Shown here: positions 6,525 through 12,011 of the stretch, one piece after another
Position numbering within the stretch: the first letter of the stretch is position 1
How the letters are laid out: each line of letters starts with the position of its first letter
Assembly: GCA_036514635.1 (NCBI GenBank)
Contig: DATBWU010000071.1
Location: 1-14,180, forward strand
Length of the DNA: 14,180 nt
DNA from: DASSFZ01 sp036514635
Lineage (GTDB): Bacteria; Chloroflexota; Anaerolineae; Fen-1058
Direction of reading: 5' to 3'
Notes under the pieces: generated by a model
Seen by the model: only the letters and a program-made list of their open reading frames with translations
Databases searched by the model: none
Told to the model about the DNA's origin: nothing
Translations under genes and position numbers: made by a program

Positions 6525-7190
6525 ATGACCCACAAGACTCTCGTGACGTTATCTGACCCGCGCTCGCCGATCGCCGAAGCCTATCGCACGCTGCGCACGA
6601 ACATTGAATTCTCCGGGCTTGATCGGTCAATTCACACGTTACTGGTCACCTCGCCCGCGCCGAGCGAAGGCAAGTCCACGACGCTGGCGAACCTGGCCGT
6701 GGCGATGGCGCAGGCCGAGAAGAAAACGATCCTGGTGGATGCCGATTTGCGCCGGCCCAGCCTGCACACGATCTTCGACGTGAGCAACGAAACCGGCCTG
6801 ACGACGATGCTGCTCGACGCGAAGGCGATGCAGAACCCGCCGCTGCAAGACATCGGCGTGCCGAACCTGTGGCTGCTGCCGTCCGGCCCGCTGCCACCCA
6901 ACCCTGCCGAACTGCTCGGCTCGAAGCGGATGGATGCTGCACTGGCGACCCTGAAGGCGCGTGCCGACATCGTGTTGTTTGATGCGCCGCCGGTGATCGC
7001 TGTGACCGACGCGGTCGTGCTGGGCACACGCCTCGACGGCGTGCTGCTCGTCGTCGGCGCAGGGCAGACCAAGCGCGAGCACGCCCGGCGCGCCAAAGAA
7101 CTTTTGGAAAAGGTGAAGGTGCGCGTGATCGGCGTCGCGCTCAACAACGTCAGCCTGGACTCGGCGCTGGGCGGTTACTATTCCGGTTAG
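6525..7190 (+). CDS. CpsD/CapB-family polysaccharide tyrosine kinase (BY-kinase)
   Basis: 221-residue cytoplasmic P-loop kinase that phosphorylates its own C-terminal tyrosines and works with a Wzz membrane partner to time polymer synthesis and export. Visible: SPIAEAYRTLRTNIEFS (14-30), Walker A SPAPSEGKST (43-52, K50), Walker A' ILVDADLRRP (69-78, D72/D74), Walker B IVLFDAPP (149-156, D153), and LLPSGPLPPNPAELL (117-131). The C-terminus GGYYSG has only two tyrosines, a reduced cluster. ATG 6525 starts the family homology; the frame extends further upstream only through wzz-2 and the repeat. SD AGAGG (6513-6517) lies 7 nt upstream, in the loop and right arm of a small hairpin. The kinase is separate from Wzz, as in Gram-positive CapA/CapB. 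Confidence 0.9.
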   Translation: MTHKTLVTLSDPRSPIAEAYRTLRTNIEFSGLDRSIHTLLVTSPAPSEGKSTTLANLAVAMAQAEKKTILVDADLRRPSLHTIFDVSNETGLTTMLLDAKAMQNPPLQDIGVPNLWLLPSGPLPPNPAELLGSKRMDAALATLKARADIVLFDAPPVIAVTDAVVLGTRLDGVLLVVGAGQTKREHARRAKELLEKVKVRVIGVALNNVSLDSALGGYYSG

Positions 7191-7233
7191 CAAACCGCCC
7201 CACAATCCAACTGACCAACCAAAGGGCACTCGC

Positions 7234-8298
7234 ATGAAAGCTCTCATCCTCAGCGGCGGCAAAGGCACACGCCTGTACCCACTCACGTTCACCAGCGCCA
7301 AGCAACTGATCCCGGTCGCCAACAAGCCGGTGCTCTTCCGCGTCATCGAAGCCATTCGTGACGCGGGCATCACCCACATCGGCATCGTCACCGGCGATAC
7401 CGGCCCGGAGATTCGTGCTGCGGTCGGCGATGGCGGACGCTGGGGCGTCAACATCGCCTTCATTCCACAAGAAGCGCCGCTGGGGCTGGCGCACGCGGTG
7501 AAGATCAGCCGTGACTTCCTGGGCGATGATCGCTTCGTGATGTTCCTGGGCGATAACGTCATTCAGGGCGGCATCAGCCCGCTGCTGCGGCAGTTTGCCA
7601 CCAGCGACTCCAACGCGCAGATCGTCCTGACGCGCGTCGCCGAGCCGCAACACTACGGCGTGGCCGAATTGGAGAACGGTCGCATCAAGCGCCTGATCGA
7701 GAAGCCCCAGCAGCCGCCGACCAACCTGGCGCTCGTCGGCATTTACATGTTCGACCAGCACGTCTTTGAAGCGGTCGAAGCGATCCAGCCGTCGTGGCGC
7801 GGCGAGCTGGAAATCACCGACGCGATTCAATATTTGGTCGAGAAGAACTACGCCGTCTATCCGTACATCCACGAAGGCTGGTGGATCGACACCGGCAAGG
7901 CCAAAGACTTGTTGGCCGCCAACAGCCTGGTGTTGCAAGAGCTTGCGCCGCGCATCGACGGCCAGGTGGACGCGCACTCGCAGATCGAGGGACAGGTGAC
8001 GATCGAAAAAGGCGCGGAGATCATCAACAGTCGCATTCGCGGGCCGGCGATCATCGGCGAAGACACGCGCATTGTCGATTCGTTCATCGGGCCGTTCACG
8101 TCGATCTATCACCACTGCTTGATCGAGAAAAGCGAGGTCGAGCACTGCATCGTGCTGGAGAACACACGCATCGTTGACATCCCGGCGCGCGTGGCAGACA
8201 GCCTGATCGGGCGCAATGTAGAAGTGACGCGCTCTCCAATCAAGCCCCGCGCCGTGAAAATGACGCTGGGCGATCACAGCAAAGTCGGTATCCTGTAG
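7234..8298 (+). CDS. rmlA: Glucose-1-phosphate thymidylyltransferase, long (StrD/RmlA-long) form
   Basis: 354 residues. It makes an NDP-sugar (most likely dTDP-glucose, the precursor of dTDP-rhamnose) from sugar-1-phosphate and NTP. N-terminal nucleotidyltransferase domain: ALILSGGKGTRLYPLT (3-18), KQLIP (23-27), LGLAHAV (83-89), FLGDN (104-108), ELEITDAIQ (191-199) and WWIDTGK (216-222). Residues about 242-350 form a left-handed beta-helix of hexapeptide-like turns (AEIINSRIRGPAIIGEDTRI), which separates this long form (about 355 aa) from short RmlA (about 290 aa). SD AAGGG lies 7 nt before ATG. It is 43 bp downstream of the kinase, so it is likely co-transcribed. rmlBCD are not in the window. 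Other sugar nucleotides are possible. Confidence 0.9.
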   Translation: MKALILSGGKGTRLYPLTFTSAKQLIPVANKPVLFRVIEAIRDAGITHIGIVTGDTGPEIRAAVGDGGRWGVNIAFIPQEAPLGLAHAVKISRDFLGDDRFVMFLGDNVIQGGISPLLRQFATSDSNAQIVLTRVAEPQHYGVAELENGRIKRLIEKPQQPPTNLALVGIYMFDQHVFEAVEAIQPSWRGELEITDAIQYLVEKNYAVYPYIHEGWWIDTGKAKDLLAANSLVLQELAPRIDGQVDAHSQIEGQVTIEKGAEIINSRIRGPAIIGEDTRIVDSFIGPFTSIYHHCLIEKSEVEHCIVLENTRIVDIPARVADSLIGRNVEVTRSPIKPRAVKMTLGDHSKVGIL

Positions 8299-8323
8299 CG
8301 CCGCGAGGTGAAGGAAAACCATA

Positions 8324-8356
8324 GATTTCTTAGTGCTCTTTGTGTCCTTTGCGGTT
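8324..8356. repeat. Single arm of the ACCAAG/TTAGTG spacer-repeat family
   Basis: TTTCTTAGTGCTCTTTGTGT and the following CCTTTGCGGTT resemble one half of the 'accaaag...cttagtgg' repeats seen at 12989-13072. No matching left arm is present, so this looks like a decayed copy. The rest of the 8299-8561 gap holds the csp-1 promoter and leader and no gene. Confidence 0.5.
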
Positions 8357-8379
8357 CAACTGCGCAACTCCCATTTGTT

Positions 8380-8408
8380 TTGACATTCCACCGAGCATGT
8401 GGTAATCT
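8380..8408 (+). promoter_or_regulatory. Promoter of cold-shock gene 1
   Basis: Perfect -35 TTGACA (8380-8385), 17-bp spacer, and a poor -10 TAATCT (8403-8408) preceded by TGG. RNA would start near 8415, giving a leader of about 147 nt. A long leader is typical of cspA-type mRNAs. Confidence 0.6.
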
Positions 8409-8414
8409 ATCGCC

Positions 8415-8561
8415 ACCTAGCTCCCTAGATATGGTGTCAGATTATATCGAACGACCGAACTTCCAGGCGATTCTCTTTCCGCGTGGATGTTCGTTTTTTA
8501 GGCGGGGGTTTCACCGGGGCGGCCAGGCCCTGGGGTTACACCGTTTGGAGGAGACTCAAAT
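8415..8561 (+). promoter_or_regulatory. Long structured 5' leader of cold-shock gene 1
   Basis: The inferred leader contains CTAG-CTCC-CTAG (8417-8428), whose CTCC loop is complementary to the SD GGAGGAG (8547-8553), a weak GATAT/ATATC stem (8428-8448), and a G-rich stretch (8502-8537). In cspA-family mRNAs such leaders act as cold-responsive structures. Whether this one does is inference. Confidence 0.4.
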
Positions 8562-8792
8562 ATGTCCGATGTGTCGCGCTTAACCGGGACGGTTCGCTGG
8601 TTCAGCCGGGTGAAAGGCTACGGCTTCATCAAGCCCGACGACAGCGAAAAAGATGTGTTCGTGCATTACTCGGCTATCGTCGGCGAAGGCTATCGCAATC
8701 TCGACGAAGGCCAGCGCGTGGAGTTCATCATCGAGGAAACGACGAAAGGCCCCCAGGCCGCACAAGTCGTCGGGGTTTCCGGGAACGCCTAA
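8562..8792 (+). CDS. Cold-shock domain protein 1
   Basis: 76-residue CspA-family single-stranded nucleic acid-binding protein, acting as an RNA chaperone. The five-stranded OB-fold pattern is clear: LTGTVRWFSRVKGYGFIKPD (7-26) with RNP1 KGYGFI (18-23), and RNP2 VFVHYSAI (32-39). Basic and aromatic binding residues W13, F22, F33, H35 are visible. Length is slightly above the usual 65-70 because of a short tail VSGNA. ATG 8562 has a strong SD GGAGGAG 8 nt upstream. It is monocistronic by position, with its own promoter, and a stem-loop follows at 8807-8825. It is paralogous to the second cold-shock gene 300 bp downstream. Confidence 0.95.
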   Translation: MSDVSRLTGTVRWFSRVKGYGFIKPDDSEKDVFVHYSAIVGEGYRNLDEGQRVEFIIEETTKGPQAAQVVGVSGNA

Positions 8793-8806
8793 GCGCATTG
8801 GCTGAC

Positions 8807-8825
8807 CACGCACCGGCGGTGCGTG
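8807..8825 (+). other. Perfect stem-loop downstream of cold-shock gene 1
   Basis: CACGCACC-GGC-GGTGCGTG is an uninterrupted 8-bp stem with a 3-nt loop, 15 nt after the csp-1 stop. No T-run follows, so it is more likely a 3'-end-protecting or factor-dependent structure than an intrinsic terminator. Confidence 0.55.
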
Positions 8826-8929
8826 AACCGCGATTGGCCAACTGAATAGGTCGATGCCCGAATCGGCCAAGGGATCGGGTCGGCAGTATTGCACGTCGAT
8901 GCCACACGCGGCGCGGACGCTTTGGCAAG

Positions 8930-8958
8930 TTGACAGGCGAATCGAAGCGTGCTATAGT
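8930..8958 (+). promoter_or_regulatory. Strong sigma70 promoter of cold-shock gene 2
   Basis: TTGACA (8930-8935), exactly 17 bp, then TATAGT (8953-8958) preceded by TGC, so both -35 and an extended -10 are near-consensus. RNA would start near 8965, giving a leader of about 127 nt to ATG 9092. This is the best promoter in the window. Confidence 0.8.
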
Positions 8959-8986
8959 CGCATCGGTATGTGGCATCGAAGTATCC

Positions 8987-9045
8987 GATCATCTCAATGA
9001 TCGATCAAGCCGCCAGGGGAGGGACGCCATGGGCGGCTTTTATTT
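8987..9045 (+). terminator. Terminator-like attenuator in the leader of cold-shock gene 2
   Basis: GATCAT-CTCA-ATGATC (8987-9002) is a perfect 6-bp hairpin. It is followed by AAGCCGCC (9007-9014), which pairs perfectly with GGCGGCTT (9032-9039), and the right arm runs into TTTTATTT (9038-9045), the layout of an intrinsic terminator. It sits between the promoter and the ORF, so it could end transcription early. The loop holds GGGGAGGG and ATG 9029, an alternative in-frame start. Confidence 0.55.
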
Positions 9046-9091
9046 GCGTCTGAGCGGGGCGCATCTGACGAACTTATGCAGAGGCAATCTT

Positions 9092-9301
9092 ATGGATAAT
9101 CGTTTACGCGGCACGGTTCGCTGGTTCGATGGCTCGAAAGGCTACGGCTACATCCAGCCGGAGAAGGGCGCAGAAGTGTTCGTGCACTACACCGCCATCG
9201 CCGACAAAGGGATGAAAATGCTCAGCCCGGGCCAGCGTGTCGAATTCACCGTGACCGAATCGTACCGTGGGCCGCTGGCACTCGATGTTGTTCGTGTCTA
9301 G
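9092..9301 (+). CDS. Cold-shock domain protein 2
   Basis: 69-residue CspA-family protein, a single OB-fold that binds single-stranded RNA/DNA. RGTVRWFDGSKGYGYIQPE (6-24) contains RNP1 KGYGYI (16-21), and VFVHYTAI (29-36) is RNP2. ATG 9092 matches the family start and has AGAGG 7 nt upstream. ATG 9029, 21 codons upstream in frame with a stronger SD (GGGGAGGG), could give a 90-residue form whose extra N-terminus has no family counterpart. The gene has its own near-consensus promoter, an attenuator-like hairpin in its leader, and a true terminator 40-80 bp after its stop, so it is a self-contained unit. Confidence 0.94.
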   Translation: MDNRLRGTVRWFDGSKGYGYIQPEKGAEVFVHYTAIADKGMKMLSPGQRVEFTVTESYRGPLALDVVRV

Positions 9302-9335
9302 CCGCCGCGCGAGGCTCCAACCACATACGCACCGG

Positions 9336-9378
9336 AATCGCCCCGCCGGATAGCTGCCGCCGGGGCGGTTTGTTTATT
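9336..9378 (+). terminator. Intrinsic terminator after cold-shock gene 2
   Basis: CGCCCCG (9339-9345) pairs with CGGGGCG (9361-9367). The stem extends by T-G and two A-T pairs (9336-9338 with 9368-9370), and TTTGTTTATT follows. This is a strong GC stem with a T-rich tail, separating csp-2 from RNase J. Confidence 0.82.
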
Positions 9379-9379
9379 G

Positions 9380-9453
9380 ACCTCACCCTCACCCCGGCTC
9401 ACCGCACCGCGCTGCGCGCAGCGCAGTGCGGTGAGCCGGGGATGAGATGAGGT
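9380..9453. repeat. Near-perfect 74-bp palindrome directly before RNase J
   Basis: Arms 9380-9407 and 9426-9453 (28 bp each) match except at about two positions, and include an unbroken CCCCGGCTCACCGCAC / GTGCGGTGAGCCGGGG. The centre GCGCTGCGCGCAGCGC (9409-9424) is itself palindromic. The right arm ends one base before the RNase J SD (AAGGAG, 9454-9459). Confidence 0.9.
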
Positions 9454-9464
9454 AAGGAGTATCT

Positions 9465-11114
9465 ATGGCATCACCTTTACGCATCCTGCCCATCGGCGGG
9501 TGCGGCGAAGTCGGCAAGAACATGACGGTGATCGAGTACGGGCGCAATGTCCTGATCATCGACGCCGGGATCATGTTCCCCGAAAACGACATGCTGGGGA
9601 TCGATTTCCTCATCCCCGACTGGCAATATCTGCGCCAGAAGAGAGAGCAGGTTCGCGCGATCGTCGTGACGCACGGCCACGAAGACCACACCGGCGCGCT
9701 GCCCTACCTGCTCAAAGAGATCAACGCGCCGATCTACGCCACGCGCCTGACGCGCGGCCTGATCGAAATCAAGCTCAAGCAGCACAAGCTGCTCGATCAG
9801 GTCAGCCTGAACACGATCGCCGCCGGAGACGCGCTGACGCTCGATCCATTCCACATCGAGTTCTTCCGCGTCGCGCACTCGATCCCGGATTGCGTCGGCC
9901 TGGGCCTCACCACACCCGCCGGGCTGGTCGTCCACACCGGCGACTTCAAGTTCGATCACACGCCGGTCGACGGCAAGCCGACGGACTTTGCCAAGCTGGC
10001 CGAGTTCGGCGGGCGCGGTGTGCTGGCGCTGCTGTCAGACAGCACCAACGCCGATCAGCCGGGCAACACGCCGTCCGAGCGCGTGATCGACGAGGCCTTC
10101 GACCGCGTCTTCCGCGAGGCCAAAGGCCGCATCCTCGTCGGCACATTCGCCTCGCTGATCTCGCGCATCCAGCAGGCGGCCAATGCGGCCATGCGCTACA
10201 ACCGCAAGATGGCGATCGCCGGGACGAGCATGGCCGAAAACGTGCGCATGGCGCAGAAACTCGGCTATCTCAGTTTCCCGGACGATCTGATCGTCCGCCT
10301 GGACGAGGCGGTGCGCATGCGCCCGCGCGACGTGGTGATCATGGCGACCGGCACGCAGGGTGAGCCGTCGTCGGTGCTGGCGCGCGTGGCAAACGGCGAG
10401 CACAGCCAGATCAAGATTCTGCGCGGCGATACGATCATCATGTCCTCGCACCCGGTGCCGGGCAACGAAGAGATGGTGCACCGCACGATCAACCGGCTCT
10501 TCCAGCGCGGCGCGGAAGTGCTGTACGATCCCATCGAGCAGGTGCACGTGTCGGGTCACGCCTCCCAGGAAGAGCAGAAGTTGATGCTCAACCTGGTCCG
10601 GCCGCAGCACTTCATCCCCATCCACGGCGAACTCCGCCACCTGCACGCCCACGCGCGCCTGGCGCGCCTGGTCGGCGTCGATGCGCAGAATACCTTTGTC
10701 ATCGAGAATGGCTACCCGATCGAGTTTCACGACGGCGAAGCGCGCATCGGCGAGCGCGTGGCGGGCGGCTACGTCTACGTCGATGGATCGGGCGTCGGCG
10801 ACATCGGGCCGAGCGTGCTGCGCGAGCGCGAGCTGCTGGGGCGCGACGGCTTCGTCATGGCGATCATCCACCGCGAGCCGGACAGCGGCCGCCTGCTCGA
10901 TACGCCGGAGATCGTCACGCGCGGGTTCATCTATCAGAAGGAAGCCGAAGACCTGCTGGCTGGCGCGACGCAGACGATCGTCAAGCTGGTCGAGTCCAAC
11001 GCCCACGCCGGCGAAGAGGCCATCCGCGACAAGATCGAAAAGGCCCTGCGCGAATACCTCTATAGCGAGACCAAGCGTCGCCCGATGATCATGGCCGTCG
11101 TGCGCGACGTGTAG
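9465..11114 (+). CDS. rnj: Ribonuclease J
   Basis: 549-residue metallo-beta-lactamase/beta-CASP RNase with endo- and 5'-3' exonuclease activity in mRNA decay and rRNA maturation. The order of motifs is complete: GGCGEVGKNM (11-20), THGHEDHTG (69-77; H70, H72, D74, H75 bind zinc), H138 in AHSIPD, D160 in HTGDFKFD, SDSTNA (191-196), GTFAS (226-230), the GTQGEP loop (296-301), SSHPVPGNE (327-335), VSGHAS (362-367) and IPIHGE (384-389, H387). The C-terminal domain follows from about 450 and ends RRPMIMAVVRDV, typical of full-length RNase J. SD AAGGAG is 5 nt before ATG. No standard promoter is visible between the csp-2 terminator and the gene, where the palindrome occupies the space. Confidence 0.97.
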   Translation: MASPLRILPIGGCGEVGKNMTVIEYGRNVLIIDAGIMFPENDMLGIDFLIPDWQYLRQKREQVRAIVVTHGHEDHTGALPYLLKEINAPIYATRLTRGLIEIKLKQHKLLDQVSLNTIAAGDALTLDPFHIEFFRVAHSIPDCVGLGLTTPAGLVVHTGDFKFDHTPVDGKPTDFAKLAEFGGRGVLALLSDSTNADQPGNTPSERVIDEAFDRVFREAKGRILVGTFASLISRIQQAANAAMRYNRKMAIAGTSMAENVRMAQKLGYLSFPDDLIVRLDEAVRMRPRDVVIMATGTQGEPSSVLARVANGEHSQIKILRGDTIIMSSHPVPGNEEMVHRTINRLFQRGAEVLYDPIEQVHVSGHASQEEQKLMLNLVRPQHFIPIHGELRHLHAHARLARLVGVDAQNTFVIENGYPIEFHDGEARIGERVAGGYVYVDGSGVGDIGPSVLRERELLGRDGFVMAIIHREPDSGRLLDTPEIVTRGFIYQKEAEDLLAGATQTIVKLVESNAHAGEEAIRDKIEKALREYLYSETKRRPMIMAVVRDV

Positions 11115-11124
11115 CGAAGGATTT

Positions 11125-11197
11125 CACCGCAGAGGGCGCGGAGAGCGCAAAGAAATCAAAACCTCTGCGCGCCTTCGGCGTCTGCGTTCTTTGCGGT
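11125..11197. repeat. CGCAGAG-word inverted repeat after RNase J
   Basis: ACCGCAGAGGGCGCGGAGAG and onward (from 11126) faces CCTCTGCGCGCC...TTCTTTGCGGT (11162-11197). Pairing is imperfect but the words match those at 2708-2773 and 6445-6511. The arm ends within the TATAAT box of the next gene. Confidence 0.7.
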
Positions 11198-11198
11198 T

Positions 11199-11204
11199 TA
11201 TAAT
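11199..11204 (+). promoter_or_regulatory. TATAAT box for a probably leaderless methyltransferase mRNA
   Basis: A perfect TATAAT ends 8 nt before ATG 11213, so RNA would begin at or beside the start codon. No SD is present. The -35 region has no consensus match and falls in the repeat. Confidence 0.5.
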
Positions 11205-11212
11205 CACACGCG

Positions 11213-11857
11213 ATGGCCGATCACGATCCCTGGGAATCAGCCTACAGTCACCTGGATTCGCCCCGCCCGCCCAATACGCACCTCGTCGCGGCTCTGGCCC
11301 GGCTCGACGTGAAACCGGGTCACCGAGCACTCGACCTGGGTTGCGGATCGGGGCGACATTTACCGCTGTTGGCGCAACGTGGACTCCGGCCCACAGGCGT
11401 CGATCTATCGCCCGCCGCGCTGGTCGCGTCGCATCGACTCGCCCCCGGTATTCCCCTGGCGCAGACTTCCGCCGACACGCTACCTTTTGCCGATGAAGCG
11501 TTCGATCTGATCGTCGCGTGGGGCGTGTTGTTTCACCTGCATCCCGATCGCCTGCTCGACGCGCTGCGCGAGATTCGACGGACGCTCTCGCGCGATGGCA
11601 CGGCGATTCTGCACGCACTCGATCCGTCCGACTGGCGGCGCGATCCCAACGCCGGGCCGGAGCATCGCCGTGCGATCGCCAGTCGCTTCATGTCCGGCGT
11701 GCTCGACTCGTTCTACACGCCGGAAGAGATCGCCGCGATGCTCGCCCCCCACTTCGAGACCGTCTCGCGCGAACTCGTCCACACGCAGCACGACTACGGC
11801 CTCAGCGTCGAGTGGGTGATCGTCGTTCATCCACGAAGTCACACGAAGAGACACTAA
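11213..11857 (+). CDS. Class I SAM-dependent methyltransferase
   Basis: 214 residues with a Rossmann methyltransferase core: motif I ALDLGCGSGRHLPLL (39-53), motif II GVDLS (62-66, acidic D64), SADTLPFADEAFDLIVAWGVLFHL (86-109) with motif IV, and REIRRTLSRDGTAILHALDP (119-138). This is the type-11 methyltransferase layout. The substrate cannot be told; a small molecule or glycan is possible given nearby transferases. The last residues (HPRSHTKRH) are encoded by the left arm of a CACGAAG-word repeat. The start has no SD and sits 8 nt after TATAAT, so the mRNA is probably leaderless. It is separated from the next gene by 154 bp of repeat and fold-back element. Confidence 0.85.
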   Translation: MADHDPWESAYSHLDSPRPPNTHLVAALARLDVKPGHRALDLGCGSGRHLPLLAQRGLRPTGVDLSPAALVASHRLAPGIPLAQTSADTLPFADEAFDLIVAWGVLFHLHPDRLLDALREIRRTLSRDGTAILHALDPSDWRRDPNAGPEHRRAIASRFMSGVLDSFYTPEEIAAMLAPHFETVSRELVHTQHDYGLSVEWVIVVHPRSHTKRH

Positions 11858-12004
11858 GAGTGTGTCTTAAAACCGTCACCGCGAGCCGCCGCAGGCGGCG
11901 TGGCGGTCTTGTGCGCAGCGATTGCTTCGTCGCTTTGCTCCTCGCAATGACTTTTAAGACAGGCTCTAAGAATAACTTCGTGCAACTTCGTGTATCTTCG
12001 TGGA
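11830..12004. repeat. CACGAAG-word inverted repeat split by an inserted element
   Basis: Left arm 11830-11854 (TCCACGAAGTCACACGAAG and onward) pairs with right arm 11976-12004 (CTTCGTG words, ending CTTCGTGGA). Between the arms sits the fold-back element 11857-11967. The left arm encodes the methyltransferase C-terminus; the right arm ends 7 bp before the next start codon. Confidence 0.8.
11857..11967. mobile_element. 111-bp fold-back (MITE-like) element
   Basis: Terminal inverted repeats AGAGTGTGTCTTAAAA (11857-11872) and TTTTAAGACAGGCTCT (11952-11967) match at 14 of 16 positions. Pairing continues inward (GTCACCGCGAG 11875-11885 against CTCGCAATGAC 11941-11951, 9/11), with a GCCGCCGCAGGCGGC hairpin inside. 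No ORF of its own. Its minus-strand translation contains RSKATKQS, a peptide I recognise as recurring in many bacterial genomes as the product of a dispersed repeat. No clear target duplication is seen. Confidence 0.6.
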
Positions 12005-12011
12005 TCAACAC

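Noticed and set aside
7150..8322. Long minus-strand open frame (390 codons) opposite the rmlA gene
   Set aside because: It is the mirror of a strongly conserved gene in GC-rich sequence; the protein has no recognisable motif and a composition biased to D, R and H.
8502..8537. G-quadruplex in the csp-1 leader
   Set aside because: Only three runs of four or more G are present, with the others GG; a standard four-run motif is not met.
9377..9382. TTGACC as a -35 box for RNase J
   Set aside because: At 16-18 bp downstream lies palindrome sequence (about CACCGC) with no -10 resemblance.
10035..11006. Minus-strand frame of 323 codons, and plus-strand frame 9500-10363, within RNase J
   Set aside because: Both overlap an intact RNase J with all motifs; the composition is that of out-of-frame GC-rich translation.
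11857..11967. Complete insertion sequence
   Set aside because: No transposase frame fits in 111 bp and no target-site duplication is visible, so at most it is a non-autonomous element.
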